A DNA stretch of 64,000 nucleotides from Prosapia bicincta (GCA_036971475.1 JBAIZL010000005.1:169699386-169763385); one strand, 5' to 3'; positions 11,673 through 25,030 are shown, counted from the first letter of the stretch. A program made the numbers and translations. The notes: generated by a model not told the origin, from the letters alone.

Positions 11673-14600
11673 CCACAAACCGAGAAAGATCTATATAAGC
11701 ATATATTTATAGTAAAATAACAAAATCTATTTTGTTTCATCATGTTTATTTTGAAAATGTCAATATGGTTTAATCGATTCATTTCTATTTATATATTAAT
11801 TTCAATTATTTATTTTAAAATTACATTTCATAATTATATTAAAAATCCACATATACTTTTAGTCGTTTATATGAGATTCGTATATAAATAAACGAGATTT
11901 AATATACTCTCGGTTAAACAGCCTTTTGAAGCAATACGTTTATTATTCATTCATTTTGATCCTCACAAAGTTATATAAATAAACTCTTACATCGCCATTG
12001 ATGAAAGTATAAATTTGAAAACCAGCCCGTGCAAAATATTTGTAAAAACACTATTTGTACATTGTTGAAATAATTTATGTAAATTGTTGATACTAACAGC
12101 GCACTCTGACGGTAATAATTTACTATCTGGCATTCACAGTGAGAATATATTATATTCAAATTCCATTACTTATCACCAACAAGAGGACAACCCAGGGAGG
12201 ACAGTGCGGTAGAAAATCCAATTAAAAGACAAGAATCTCATTCAATAGGGTTTAATTTAATCCCTGTAAGACACAACGTTCGACAGAGCTCGGAAGGGTG
12301 CTTTCTTCTAACACTGGCTAACTTGCAATTTCCACATTGTGCAGAGATTTCTCGCTGCTTTATGTGATGCTATTTCTGTATTCTAGATCCTGCCCACGTC
12401 AAGAGAAATAATCTACAGCTGATTAACAGCAGATCATTCTTTTGCAGAACTGAAAGTTATAGAAGTAATTTTGGCATTTGTTTCAATATGATTTTATTAT
12501 AATATCATTTAACGAGTGTACTAAGGGTCAAGGCAAATCCAAACTAATGCGTATAAAGGGGAAGTCAGAAACCAGCAAGACAGTTTGCCGTCGATTACCT
12601 ACCGTATGTGACCAAATAAAGGCAATACGAATAACAAATACGTAAGAGCGTCGTTCAGAAACTTAAAACTCATATTAACCCAAACGGCCTCATCTCTCGA
12701 CTTCTCATGTGATATGTGTTCCGTATTACGTGGGAAGGAAACATGGAAAATGTATGAAACCTTAACGGAAGAGGTTAATACTTTGAATGTAGGCTATAGA
12801 TGATCCTACAAATATTTTAAACTCACTATATCACTGGTTGGGTCAGAAGAGGAAGAGATGATATGCAAGAGAAGAAAGCGAAAATAAAACCTAGGATTAG
12901 GAGACTCTTAGTTCCTATAAATGCATCTAGGTTCGGATTGTCAATGACACAGCAATTCGGATTTTACATCGGAAGTGCAAACAGCATCGGAAAAGCCTAT
13001 TGAAAAGAGTTATTTCATGAACATTCACAAATGTACATAAAGAAGAACGGTGGGCTATAGGCCTATAACTAAGTGTAATTTACAGGGGTTTTTGAATTTA
13101 CTTATTTGAGAAATTATATCGAATCTCGAGTTCGTAATAGTTCCTTATATCCATAGTTCCCACGAACGTTTTAGGGGCCTATTTGTTCCATTCCTTACTG
13201 TTTCATTTCTTAATAATGAACTGTTTAATAGTATACGATGTCTTTATAGATACGGTCATCTTTAAAGAATAAACACTTAATGAGCCCTCAACAACTCCAC
13301 CCCTCGTATACGCGACTCTTCCAGAGCTATTAACTAATGCAAGCATGTTATTTTGGAGAATCGCCTGATGTTTGGTGAGACCAAATTTAGTAAAGTATTG
13401 TAGAACATGTTTTGCTACACAAATTTTATACTCTTTATAAAAAAAAAATCAGCGGCTGGGTTTTTTCAGTTCAGGGTAAAATAGCGGAAGAGTTATTTTT
13501 GTTACCGAAGAAACTACATTTTTTTTCACAAGAATTGTCCAAAGTGATATCATGGGACTGATATCGCCTACTTTTAAGCGCTACAGATTAAACTGATCGT
13601 CGTGCTTCAGTCTGAAAAATTAATTTTTGTTGAAAAAGAATATTCTGCGTAGTAAATGTTTCTAATTTAAAGTTTCTTCTTATTTAATAACCCTTTTCTA
13701 AAAAATCCTTCACTATTGTTCTATCGCAAGTCGTCCTGGAGTTCGCTATTATTTCACGTATCCGACACGACCATTGCAAGCACTAATCCCGCTATCTTGA
13801 TCTTGTATACACAGAAATATTGCTATGCCTGAAGGAATGCAGGTTCACATGTTAGTTTATCAGCGTAGCTTTCTGCTTAGTTTATTACTCACGGTATGTC
13901 GACTGTGTCCGGGTCAGGTTTAAGTTCAATAATGACCTTGGTGTTATTTCCATTTGCACTTTTTTATTTTACATATTTTTTTTCTTTGTTGGCTACTAAA
14001 TTATCGGAAAAACTTCGCGATAATAAGAAAAATGATTTTATCTTGTAAGTGTATGTTTTGTTATGTTTGTTAGTCTACTACGTTGTCTAAATATTATTGT
14101 TATTTTTAAAACAGCAACGTTTGTTAATAGCTTTATTAGAAAATACCTAGAATCTCCGAAACTCTAATTATAGAAAATAAAAAAAATCATATTATATTGA
14201 TAAAACTTTTACATGAAAAACTGATGTTCATAAGATTTAACAATATGTTCGGAATTTCACTACATATATACATATATATTTATATATAGTCTATATATAT
14301 ACTGGCATTTGTAGTGCTTAGTTGTTTTTCGAGGCAATGATGTGTTTAAATGTATTCCAGAAAACTTTCGATTTTATTCTCAGCCATACATATTTCATTC
14401 ATAATTATCTTTATGCCACAAAAATATAAATAAAATAAACTAATTTATACCAAGTGAAAAATGCCTTAGTTTTTAAGAATTTAGCTAGAAACATTCTTGT
14501 TTAATTAAATATTCCTTACTGAAATTCCATGTATAAAATATCCAGTAATGAGATGTTGGGTGACTTTGGGGACGTTGGCTCTTGTGTAAAGCCCAAGAAT

Positions 14601-15415
14601 AAATAAACGTTGCCACTTAAAACTCCTTGAATTAATATTGGCGGAAGGAAATGAATACCCCCATCTAGGGGTATCCAAGATGTGATTTCAATGATACTGT
14701 GACGACGTAAATCAAATCAATATTGACGATAGTCTTAATCAAATCCTTTGCTCAATAAATTCTAAAATTACAAACTCAAATTTAATATTAGGCTATTTTT
14801 ATCCAAAGATTGTATTTATGTATTTTTTAGTGGATAGAAAATTACGTATCCTCAATAAAGTTTTAACTGTAGTTTTCCTATCATCCCGTTCTGTAGACCT
14901 GGAACATATTCTTCATGGCTTGAATACGCTACCCTTCCAATGGTTATCCTCGAGTCATGGTTGAGAGATTTAGCAATCCTTAGAAATAAAGGAAATGTCG
15001 TCTTGCTTGACTATCCTACCATGGAATGACATCGAATTGAAATCCTCAAAAATGAAGACTGAAATATGGATTTCGTTCTTCACTGAATATTGGTTACGTT
15101 GCAGCTTCTTTTTAACAACTTATTAAAACCTATCAGTTCGGGGTTGTTAATACAGTAATACATTTTCTATTACCGTTTGACAAGATCTATTCTAGCATTC
15201 ATTACGGAAAGTATGCCTAAAAGTGTTTAGGTATTATCATAATGTCTATATTTTCTTATTCCGTTACCATGGTTTCACAATATTTCATTTTATAAAAAAT
15301 CATGTTTATATGAGTAATTAACTAAATATTGTAATTTTATTGAGACGTGTAATTTATTGAGTGTACTATTTATCAGGAAAAGTGTACTTACTGTCAGATA
15401 AAAATTCCATTTGAT
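11673..15415. repeat. Middle of unit A, no gene
   Basis: AT-rich sequence shared with B (32,290-35,983), with D (59,114-62,863) and, up to 13,355, with C. No gene is recognisable. It includes the 612-bp block described separately and a short AT microsatellite near 14,260-14,300, which in B is a pure tract at 34,847-34,893. Confidence 0.7.
12509..13120. repeat. 612-bp block identical between units A and B
   Basis: By eye I found no difference between this block and 33,106-33,717 in unit B, although both flanks differ by several percent. It has no long open frame and no recognised RNA motif. The C and D copies (51,996 and 59,948) differ from each other at about ten sites, while their flanks are identical. 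See the finding on mosaic history. Confidence 0.75.
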
Positions 15416-16304
15416 ATGGACGGGATAATAAATCAGCTGTTGGAAGCACGCAGTAAGGATCCGGAACTATTGGAGTTAACTGAAATGGAGATAACGTCTC
15501 TGTCCCTTCAAGCCAGCCATATATTGTTGGAGGAACCAATGCTGCTGAAGATCGAAAGCCCGCTGAATATTTGCGGCGACTTCCACGGCCAGTATGAAGA
15601 TCTGTTGAGAGTGTTCGACTTGGGTTCGTACCCTCCGGTTTGCAGTTACCTCTTCCTGGGTGATTACGTCGACCGCTCAATCTATCGAGACCATATGTCT
15701 TCTGCTTGCCTATAAAATTAAACACACTGGACATATATACATACTAAGAGAAAACCATGAAAGTCGAATTGCAAACGCATTTTACGGGTTTTTCGAAGAA
15801 TGTAAGAGTAGATACAGCATCGAAATTTGTGAGACTTTCAATTCTTGCTTTGATTGTTTACCAGTGATAGAAACCGTCGGTGGTAAGATGTTCTGTTGCC
15901 ACGGAGGCTTCAGTCCAGATCTGGACAATATGGACCAAATACGCGACATAATCAGACCCATAGGTGTGCCTCCAGAAGGTCTTATCTGTGATTTACTTTG
16001 GTCTGATCCAGACGCAAACGTTGAACTGTGGAGATCGGACGAACGCCGGATCTCTTGCACCTTTGGGATCGCGGTGGTTAACAGTTTTCTGGAGAAACAC
16101 GAGTTCGACTGCATCGCGAGGGCGCATCAAGTTGTGCCCAAAGTTTATAATTTTTTTGCTGACAATAAGTTGGTCACGATTTTCACGGCTCCAAATTACT
16201 GTGGCCTGGAAAATTCTGGAGTTTTCATGAAACTGAGCAATGATTTATGTTGTTCTTTTGAGGCATTATGTCGAATTATACAACTTGTAAAGCTTTTGAT
16301 TTAG
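15416..16304 (+). pseudogene. PP1-type Ser/Thr phosphatase retrocopy, frameshifted (copy A)
   Basis: Intronless, divergent PP1 catalytic subunit. Frame 1 (ATG 15,416 to stop 15,715, 99 aa) starts MDGIINQLLEA, matching the PP1 N-terminal helix, and contains GDFHGQ (metal ligands Asp and His) and LFLGDYVDR. Directly after VDR about 5 nt are missing where PP1 has Gly-Lys-Gln. The homology continues in the next frame (about 15,670-16,304) with [34 protein letters not shown] and APNYCG, ending near NDLCCSFE where homology stops. The PP1 GNHE loop reads ENHE here. The metal-ligand His, Asp and Asn positions are otherwise present, but in two frames, so no complete phosphatase can be made. The second frame is stop-free for over 200 codons. 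PP1 is about 330 aa; the two parts together cover nearly the whole catalytic domain. The lesion is shared with copies B and D. Confidence 0.9.
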
Positions 16305-17600
16305 ATTTCATGTTAACCTTTGTTTTTATGTCAATACATTGTACTGTTCTAACTATATCCTTTTAAAGTTCTATGAATAGACATCATAGACACCTCTCTT
16401 CACCCCATTCAATTTTTTTTAACCTAGTTCTCTTTTTTTCATATTTATTCTTCTCTCTTTATACTCGTTCAACTCTCTTCAGGTAAGCGACGCATGGATC
16501 AAAATATCATTTCCATAGTTTTAACTTGTCCATCTCACTTACCCTTTTTTTACAATTTACTATAGTGAGAAGACACCTTTTTATGTCACCGATATTATGT
16601 ATAACTACTTGAGGGGCGCAACCCAGCAAACGTTTTTGCATGAAACGTGAAAAGCCTAGGTCTCCTACTTCCAGCACAAAGGTATTTTATAACCTTACTT
16701 TAAATTTACACATATTCATAGTCCTTACCCATTCATCGTTGGTGATAGTCATATTAAATAATCACCTTTAAAGTAAAAAAATATATCGAGAACTATAAAT
16801 ATATAAAAAATACCACATACACAGTACTAGTGAGCGCACGCTCGCACCCGCAAACGCAAATTCATATCAAAATATTTTCTATAAGAAAGATATTATTCTC
16901 TAAAAAGAAATTTTTGTTAGACCATAAGAATACACAGTGAATACATTAATTTGCAGTAGGTTTACATTATTTTAAATGGTTTTTATTATTACTTGACTAT
17001 TTGAGTGTATTGTAAAACATCTTTAAAGAGAGAATTTAACAGCGTTTTATATACGTTTAACGTTTCTTCGATGGCTTCTGGGTGAATATAAAGCTCCGAG
17101 TGTTCGTCATATATTTCAAATAAAGTTTGAAGAGGCGTATCACCGTATTGTAAACAGAGCGAGTGATCGACGGCATGTAATTTGAGACGAACAGGGTTGA
17201 ATAGCGAACTTATTGAAATGTAACAACCCTATTGGTAAACATTAAATGCGGGGAAGGCAATAAAACCATATGAAAAATACTCTTGAAAGAAGAAGTGTCT
17301 GCAGTGTTTAGGAAAAAATGATGAATTATAATTTGTTTTAAATTTCATAGAATTTAATATTGGTAATTTCGTGAAGGTGTTATAATTTGTATTATACCTC
17401 TGGTAATTCTTGAAAGGTATAACTCACAAAGGAGATATAACAAAATACAAATATTCTGGTTTTTGTGAATAAAAAGACTCATAGTCAAAATCAACAGAGG
17501 TCTCGGGTAATGTACCTGAGAGTCACCCTCAGTTATAGCAGGTTCTTCAGCTCCAAACCTCCTTCACCCTCTGGATCCCTACTCTTTGCTGAGCCCTACA
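16305..17600. repeat. 3' flank of PP1 copy in unit A, no gene
   Basis: Matches 36,751-38,100 in B and, up to the window end, 63,700-64,000 in D. It contains a pyrimidine-rich stretch near 16,395-16,480 followed by caggtaagcg (a donor-like GTAAG) and a GC-rich patch cgcacgctcgcacccgcaaa near 16,834. I recognise no gene. Confidence 0.6.
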
Positions 17601-17614
17601 ATTTAATTCTCCCC

Positions 17615-17765
17615 ACATAGCTAAAAGCCTCACTGGCGCATGCACACATCGTACCTTCCAACACCAGCTCACGATACAGTCTGGTGCTCGCATTCAAAAA
17701 ACTCCAGTCTAGTCAGTCAGCATTACTAAGTAGCGACTTTCAAGTTGAGTTGACTGTACAAGTAA
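17615..17765 (+). promoter_or_regulatory. Conserved promoter-like GC-richer patch
   Basis: Contains aacaccag...ctggtgct (a 6-bp hairpin stem) followed by ctccagtctagtcagtcagc, which carries arthropod initiator-like TCAGT motifs. It is conserved at 21,500-21,625 and 38,105-38,250. It could be the start of an old LTR-type element or a promoter, but no gene or LTR partner is visible, so this is a weak call. Confidence 0.2.
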
Positions 17766-18064
17766 ATTTAGTGGATGAATAGTGGGAGCAACTTTCCTAT
17801 ACTTCTAGCTATGGGGCTTGCACTTGTGTGGCTTTGTTCTCTGAAAATCCTTCTCCTTCTCTGAATGGCATTTTCAAAATTCAAACTGTGAGAGTATTTT
17901 TAAACCATAACATACATTTTTATAAACTTTAAAGTAAACGAATAGTCCAACCTAGAGGTTTCACACTCTTTCACATTCAACCTTAGAACATTTAAACCAT
18001 AAAATACCTATTCACAAGGTTGGAACGCGACGACAATGGTAGCTGCCGAAAAGTACGAGTATGT

Positions 18065-18826
18065 TTGCCCTTGGTAAAAATATGAAAGCTTTTAATATAA
18101 ATTTCTCTATGATAATTTTCTACTATCATAGGAATAGTGAAACCTATGTGAGTTTTTTATCAATAAACTTAAACCACTGATTAACTGACATTTCTCAACC
18201 AACTCGTACTGTGCAATGTTTGCGATTCAAGATAAAAGACTGGTCTATTTGGGGGCTCATTTGTTAGGCTTATTGTATAACTGTATGAATGTAGGTTGTG
18301 ACAATGGTCATATAGTTTTTACTATTTTATTTTTGTCTATACTCTGTATTTTAATAGTTTCATGGAGTTGAAATACATTTTTCTATTAAAATGTATTCGG
18401 TTTGGTTTCAGTGTTGTTTAGATATTTCAAATTTTCTATTGTTTTGATTGCTATGGTTTTAATTACGATGTTAAAATTATTAGGTATAATGGAATAGACA
18501 TTTGTGTGTTAATTTAAGCCTAAATCATTTTAAATATATAACCATATATAATTATTAAATTAAATTTATGAAAAAGGTCTCGCAACACATTTTTCTTGGT
18601 TTTACAAGAATTGTGTTATGATTTATTTCTCAAAATATAATTTCCATGTAAAATTCATCTTTAAAAATTTAGTTTTTAGCTGTACGAGTCGTCTATTATT
18701 ATAAATATTTAATATGTTTCCAAGAATATTCCGAAAACCTGTTTAAAGTCTGTCATTGTTTTTTAATTATTCGTATTTTAATGGTGTATAATTATCATAA
18801 TCAACAAGGGTTTTTACCAAGGGCAA
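18065..18826. mobile_element. Possible MITE-like element with 16-bp terminal inverted repeats
   Basis: TTGCCCTTGGTAAAAA at 18,065-18,080 is the exact reverse complement of TTTTTACCAAGGGCAA at 18,811-18,826. A second inverted pair (TATGATAATT at about 18,107, its complement at about 18,790) lies inside. The 762-bp interior has no coding potential. The counterpart at 38,549-39,293 in B has one changed terminal base. I see no clear target-site duplication. The same ACCAAGGGCAA also occurs alone at 21,217, 23,537 and 41,902, so the terminal repeat could be a recurrent motif rather than a transposon end. Confidence 0.4.
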
Positions 18827-18889
18827 TCTATTTCAAGAAAGTAAAAATATTATATTTTACCACTTTAGCTTATTGTAACAGAGAGAACC

Positions 18890-19268
18890 TAACATCTTGG
18901 AAAGAATCTGACAACTTGCAGAGAATATGACATTTTGGAATGTGATTGACGTTATGGAAATAGCCTGACGTCTTGTAAAGAAACTGACGTCTTGCAGAGA
19001 ATATGACGTTTTGAAATTGATCTGACGTTTTGGAGAGAATCTGACGACATATAAAGATTGTAACGTTTTGAAAAGAATCTGACAACTTGCAGATAATATG
19101 ACATTTTGGAAAGTGCTTGACGTTTTGGAAATAGATTGATGTCTTGTAAAAAACTGACGTCTTGTAAAGAAACTGACGTCTTGCTGAGAATATGACGTTT
19201 TGAAATTGATCTGACGTTTTGGAGAGAATCTGACGACAAATAAAGATTTTGACGTTCCGGAAGGAGAC
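18890..19268 (+). repeat. 19-bp tandem array (TGACG monomers), 20 units
   Basis: Twenty consecutive monomers of 19 bp (one of 18), nearly all beginning TGAC and resembling TGACGTTTTGgAAAgAATC. Monomer types occur in a fixed order. The first (TAACATCTTGGAAAGAATC) and the last two monomers are the same in all three arrays of this family in the window, which have 11, 20 and 32 units. Open frames on the minus strand across it arise because the monomer lacks stops. Confidence 0.95.
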
Positions 19269-20086
19269 AGACTAGTCTTGGGAATGGTCCAAATTTATCA
19301 AGGACCTCCTATTTTATGCATGTGCTAAGGATCATGAGAACTCAATGTGCGACTTTGGTGTCTGTAAGATTTATAATATATTTTAAGTACCTGTATATTT
19401 TCGTAAAATTAAATCATCATGTCCAATCAAACTTCAAATAACTAATTCCTAATATTATTTACAGATTATAAATTGTTATTGAATAAAATGTTTAAATCGT
19501 AATATCAATTTAAATAGTTATGAACTGTAAAAATTCAGAAATATTTGCTTGGCAAAATGTTAGAAATAAACTTTTAATTGGACAATACAGATATGGGACC
19601 GGAGATTTTAAACGTTTCAACAGAAGTAAACAGAGGAATATTACATGGTTGTTGAAAAGAAATGTGTTTTAAGTAGAATTAAAAAACTATTACATTTAAT
19701 GTAATGATTTTTCATTACTAATGTATAGGAAAAGGGGGCTTATTTCAGTTATTTCAGTATCTTACTTAGTTTAGATATGAGATCAATTTTTTGCTCTGCA
19801 TTTTTCTTGATGGCCCTATTTGTTAAATAACCGTGCATGTATTTCGAAAAGCATTTATTTTTATTATAGGAACTAAATGTCTATCAAAACATATTGTTAC
19901 CAGAGGTTCGAGAATATTATTGCAGACAGTCTTGGTTATCTGAAAGCTTGTTTACCCTTTGGTGAAAGGATTTACTAAAACGGCTTCTTGAAGACTCAAG
20001 GTTTCGAGTTGTGCAATTGAGAACAACAGATAAAACAAGATAAGAATTATATCTGAAACAGTTTTCTGTTTCCGACGACTAAGAGT

Positions 20087-20341
20087 CTAGAGGAACGTAA
20101 TATTTACTTTAGTATCAGCCTGAGTTAGCTTTTCACGTATTCTGTCCAAAACACATTCTTTAAACAAAACAGTATCTCTACCAAAATTACTGTGCAGTAC
20201 AAAATATTTCATTTCCATTTTGCGGAAAAATATAATGAACGTGGCTGCACGGTCAAAGATACTTTTAGGATCCAATCGTACTTGAAGAAAGTATTTATAA
20301 ATTGCTTGCAAAAGGAAGATACTTACTTTAGATTCCAATGA
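20087..20341 (-). other. Unrecognised open frame, about 83 codons
   Basis: Frame ending RIREKLTQADTKVNITFL and a stop, with no good ATG. The counterpart in B (40,778-41,040) is also open. The residues look protein-like (for example KMEMKYFVLHSNFGRDTV), but of about eight base differences between the copies six change the amino acid, which is the neutral expectation. A GTAAGT donor lies near its open end (tctaaa|GTAAGTATC). Most likely a decayed exon; family unknown. Confidence 0.25.
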
Positions 20342-20839
20342 AAATCGTTATTTTTCTGTATCACAGACATTTTATTTTAAGTAAACCTATTGCATGTCGT
20401 ACTTTAAAGGAAGTATTTATAAGTTGCTTTCAAAAAGTCTCTCTTTAGCATTAGTTAGCGACGAGGCTATCGTATGTTCCTTACATTACTCTCAAGCGGA
20501 CTCGACGGACATCTTGAAAGTTCTAAATGCTGTAACGCGTTCAGTTATAAGTAATTGCATTATTTAGCGCGATTATTTAGGACTAAAATTGTTAACAATG
20601 TATAAACGTGTACTTTTAGTGAATGATAATTTCATTTTTAGTAAAACGTATCTCCGTTCTTAAACACTGTGGAGGGATTATTTGGATGCACTGAATATTT
20701 ATAGGTGAAGTTATAAGTGAAGTTTACCTTTTTCTATTAATATAATGGAGGCCTAAAACAGAAGTATTTATATACATTGTTGATTTGATAGTTTCTTAGA
20801 ACAAATAAACGTTGAGAAATATTTTTTTACAGATAATGG

Positions 20840-20998
<159 letters not shown>

Positions 20999-21337
20999 GT
21001 TATTTGTTCGTTTATGTGTGTTTAGAGTGAGGGAAACTAACAGTAGATTAATATCTTATTTCCCTAAATATACTGTGGCGGATTGAAGTAGCATATTCCC
21101 TGGGGCAAAGCAAGAGTATAAAGACAACTTGACGCGTGCAATTTTCTAAATCAATATTGTCAAGGGAAAACTTTTTATTCAATGTAAGACTAGTAAATCA
21201 TTTAATAATATCTGTACCAAGGGCAATTTAATTAGTTAAAGAGCATCTTAGTGATATTATACACAGTTCAAACCTATTTTGTTCTTTTTGTTACAGTTAA
21301 CACGGTAGCATACCTCTTACTGTAGGCCTAATAGTTT

Positions 21338-21437
<100 letters not shown>

Positions 21438-22442
21438 TTTCACTTATGTATATTGCGTATTTCACTGTATAAGCCCTACAATATAATTGCAATATAAAGC
21501 CTCACTGGCGCATGCACACCTTGTACCTTCCAACACCAGCGCACGATACAGTCTGGTGCTGGCATTCAAAAAACTCCAGTCTAGTCAGTCAGCATTACTA
21601 AGTAGCGACTTTCAAGTTGAGTAGGTAAAAATAAGAAAGCTTTTAATATAAATTTCTCTATGATAATTTTCTACTATCATAGGAATAGTGAAACCTATGT
21701 GAGCTTTTTATCAATAAACTTAAACCACTGATTAACTGACATTTCTCAACCAAATCGTACTGTGCAATGTTTGCGATTCAAGATAACATACTGGTTTATT
21801 TGGGGGCTTATTTGTTAGGCCTATTGTATATCTGTATGAATGTAGGTTGTGACAATGGTCATATAGTTTTTACTATTTTATTTTTGTCTATACTATGTAT
21901 TTTAATAGTTTCATAGAGTTGAAATACATTTTTCTATTAAAATGTATTCGGTTTGGTTTCAGTGTTGTTTAGATATTTCAAATTTTCTATTGTTTTGATT
22001 GCTATGGTTTTAATTACGATGTTAAAATTATTAGGTATAATGGAATAGACATTTGTGTGTTAATTTCAGTCTAAATCATTTTAAATATATAACCATATAT
22101 AATTATTAAATTAAATTTATGAAAAAGGTCTCGCAACACATTTTTCTTGGTTTTACAAGAATTGTGTTATGATTTATTTCTCAAAAAATAATTTCCATGT
22201 AAAATTCATCTTTAAAAATTTAGTTTTTAGCTGTATTAGTCGTCTATTATTATAAATATTTAAGGGGTTTCCAAGAATATTCCGAAAACTTGTTTAAAGT
22301 CTGTCATTGTTTTTTTATTTATTCGTATTTTAATGGTGTATAATTATCATAATCAACAAGGTTTTTTTACCAAGGGCAATCAATTTCAGGAAAGTAAAAA
22401 TATTATATTTTACCACTTTAGCTTGTTGTAACAGACAGAACG

Positions 22443-22651
22443 TAACATCTTGAAAAGAATCTGACAACTTGCAGAGAATATGACATTTTGGAAAGTGCTT
22501 GACGTTTTGGAAATAGTCTGACGTCTAGTAAAGAAACTGACGTCTTGTAAAGAAACTGACGTCTTGCAGGGAATATGACGTGTTGAAATTGTTCTCACGT
22601 TTTGGAGAGAATCTGACGACATATAAAGATTTTGACGTTTTGGAAGGAGAC
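22443..22651 (+). repeat. 19-bp tandem array, 11 units
   Basis: Shortest of three arrays of the TGACG family, exactly 11 x 19 bp, with the same first and last monomer types as the others. A few monomers are more diverged (for example TCACGTTTTGGAGAGAATC). Confidence 0.95.
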
Positions 22652-23143
22652 AAACTAGTCTTGGGAATGGTCCAAATTTATCAAAGACCTCCTATTTTTT
22701 GCATGTGCTAAGGATCATAAGAACTCAATGTGCGACTTTGGTGTCTGTAAGACTTATTTTCGTAAATTTAAATCATCATGTCTAATCAGATTTCAAATAA
22801 CTAATTCCTAATATTATTTACAGATTATAAATTGTTATTTAATAAAATGTTTAAATCGTAAAATCAATTTAAATAGTTATGAACTGTAAAAATTCAGAAA
22901 TATTTGCTTGGCAAAATGTTAGAAATAAACTTGTAAATTGGACAATACAGATATGGGAACCAGAGAATTTAAACATTTCAACAGAAGTAAACATAGGAAT
23001 ATAACATGGCTGTTGAAAAAAAAGTGTTTTAAGTAGAATTAAAAAACTATTACATTTAATGTAATGATTTTTCATTATTAATGTATAGGTAAAGGGGGCT
23101 TATTTCCGTATCTTACTAAGTTTAGATATGAGATCAATCTAAT

Positions 23144-23246
23144 AGGTGTGTGTATAGTGTGTATCTGTGTGTGTGTGTGTGTGTGTGTATGTGTGTGTGT
23201 GTTTGTGTGTGTGTGTGTGCGTGTAGTGTATGTATGTATGTGTGTT

Positions 23247-23317
<71 letters not shown>

Positions 23318-23330
23318 TTATTTGTTCGTT
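23144..23330. repeat. GT microsatellite
   Basis: (GT)n with GTAT, GCGT and GTTT interruptions, in the shortened second copy within unit A. Confidence 0.95.
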
Positions 23331-23669
23331 TGTGTGTGTTTACAGTGCGGGAAACGTAACAGTAGATTGATTTCTTACTTCCCTAAATATACAGTGGCGG
23401 ATTGAAGTAGCTTATTCTCTGGGGCAAAGCAAGAGTATAAACACAACTTGACGCGTGCAATTTTCTAAATCAATATTATCAAGGGAAAACTTTTTATTCA
23501 ATGCAAGACTAGTAAATCATTTAATAATATCTGTACCAAGGGCAATTTGAGTAGTTAAAGAGCATCTTAGTGATAATATACACAGTTCAAACCTATTTTG
23601 TTCTTTTTGTTAAAGTTAACACAGTAGCCTACCTCTTACAGCAGGCCTAGTAGATATATATATATATTT

Positions 23670-25030
23670 AAAACAAAATGTAAAAGAGGAGTTTTACTCT
23701 CTGTATTTTTTATTGTATGGATGGTTCCATGCTGCTTGCCAGAAGTAGACTTAGTTTCTGTTGGGTAAAAGAGAGGTTTTACTCTCTGCATTTGACATTA
23801 CATTGTTGGATTGCTTGCCAGAAGTAGACCTACTCTCTGTTGGGTAAAAGAGAGGATTTACTCCCTGAATTTAACATTACATGTTTGGGGTTGCTTTGCT
23901 AGAAGTAGACCTACTCTCTGTTGGGTAAAAGAGAGGTTTTACTCTCTGCATTTGACATTACATTGTTGGATTGCTTGCCAGAAGTAGACCTACTCTCTGT
24001 TAGGTAAAATAGAGGTTTTACTCTCTGCATTTGACATTACATTGTTGGGGTGCTTGCCAGAAGTAGACCTACTCTCTGTTGGGTAAAAGAGATGATTTAG
24101 CCTATGTACTTGACATTACATGGTTTCGGTTGCTTGCCAGAAGTAGACCTATCTCTGTTGGGTAAAAGAGAGGTTTTACTCTCTGTATTTGATATTACAT
24201 GGTTGGGGTTCATTGCCAGAAACAGATCTTCTCTCTGTTGGGTAAAAGAGAGGTTTTACTCTCTGTATTTGATATTACATGTTTGAGGTTGCTTGCCAGA
24301 AGTAGGCTTACTCTCTGTTTGGTAAAAGAGATGTTTTACTCTCTGTATTTGACATTACATGTTTGGGGTTGCTTGCCAGAAGTAGGCTTACTCTCTGTTG
24401 GGTAAAAGAGAGGTTTTATACTCTGTATTTGATATTACATGGTTGGGGTTCCTTGCCAGAAGTAGACCTACTCTCTGTTGGGTAAAAGAGAGGTTTTACT
24501 CTCTGTATTTGATATTACATGGTTGGGGTTCCTTGTCAGAAGTAGGCTTACTCACTGTTGGGTAAAAGAGAGGTTTTACTTATTGTATTTGATATTACAT
24601 GGTTTGGTTTCCTTGCCAGAAGTAGACCTACTCTCTGTTGGGTAAAAGAGAGGTATTACTCTCTGTATTTGACATTACATGTTTGATGTTGCTTGCCAGA
24701 AGTAGGCTTACTCTCTGTTGGGTAAAAGAGAGGTTTTACTCCATGTATTTAACATTTCATGGTTGCAGCTGCTTGTCAGACGTAGACCTACTTTCTGTTG
24801 GGTAAAAGAGAGGTTTTACTCTCTGTATTTAACATTTCATAGTTGCAGTTGCTTGCCAGACGTAGACCTACTCTGTGTTGGGTAAAAAAGAGGTTTTACT
24901 CTCAGTATTTGACTTACATGTTTGGGGTTGCTTGCTAGAAGTAGACATACTCTCTGTTGGGTAAAAGAGAGGCTTTACTCTCTGCATTTAACATTACAGG
25001 GTTGGGGTTGCTTGAAAGAAGTAGGCCTAC
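23670..25030 (+). repeat. 80-bp satellite array, about 17 units
   Basis: Each 80-bp unit contains gggtaaaagagaggttttac, then tctctgtatttgacattaca, then a tggttggggttgcttgccag stretch and aagtagacctactctctgtt. Units differ by a few bases and small indels. The same satellite fills 42,065-42,960 in unit B. Within a unit GTAAAA/TTTTAC and GAGAG/CTCTC complementarities interleave. No coding potential; 80 is not a multiple of 3. Confidence 0.95.

Larger units (their letters stand above)
21480..23660. repeat. Second, shortened copy of 17,620-21,330 within unit A
   Basis: Repeats the promoter-like patch, then skips about 320 bp (aagttgag joins gtaaaaataag), continues through the TIR-element interior and the 19-bp array, and skips from about 23,125 to the GT tract. 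Unit B has only one copy of this region, so the duplication is private to A or lost in B. No gene. Confidence 0.85.

Noticed and set aside
15366..15734. Minus-strand 122-codon open frame opposite the PP1 N-terminal part (also at 35,934 and 62,814)
   Set aside because: Shadow of the PP1 frame: the plus strand encodes clear PP1 motifs and the minus-strand protein has no family features.
15782..16230. Other frames overlapping the PP1 C-terminal part (also 63,230-63,678)
   Set aside because: Shadows of the homologous frame; no motifs of their own.
24104..24405. Short plus-strand frames in the 80-bp satellite
   Set aside because: Frames run through satellite units of 80 bp and end by chance; no conserved register.
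23670..25030. Possible CRISPR array
   Set aside because: Units are full-length tandem copies without unique spacers, in a eukaryotic context.
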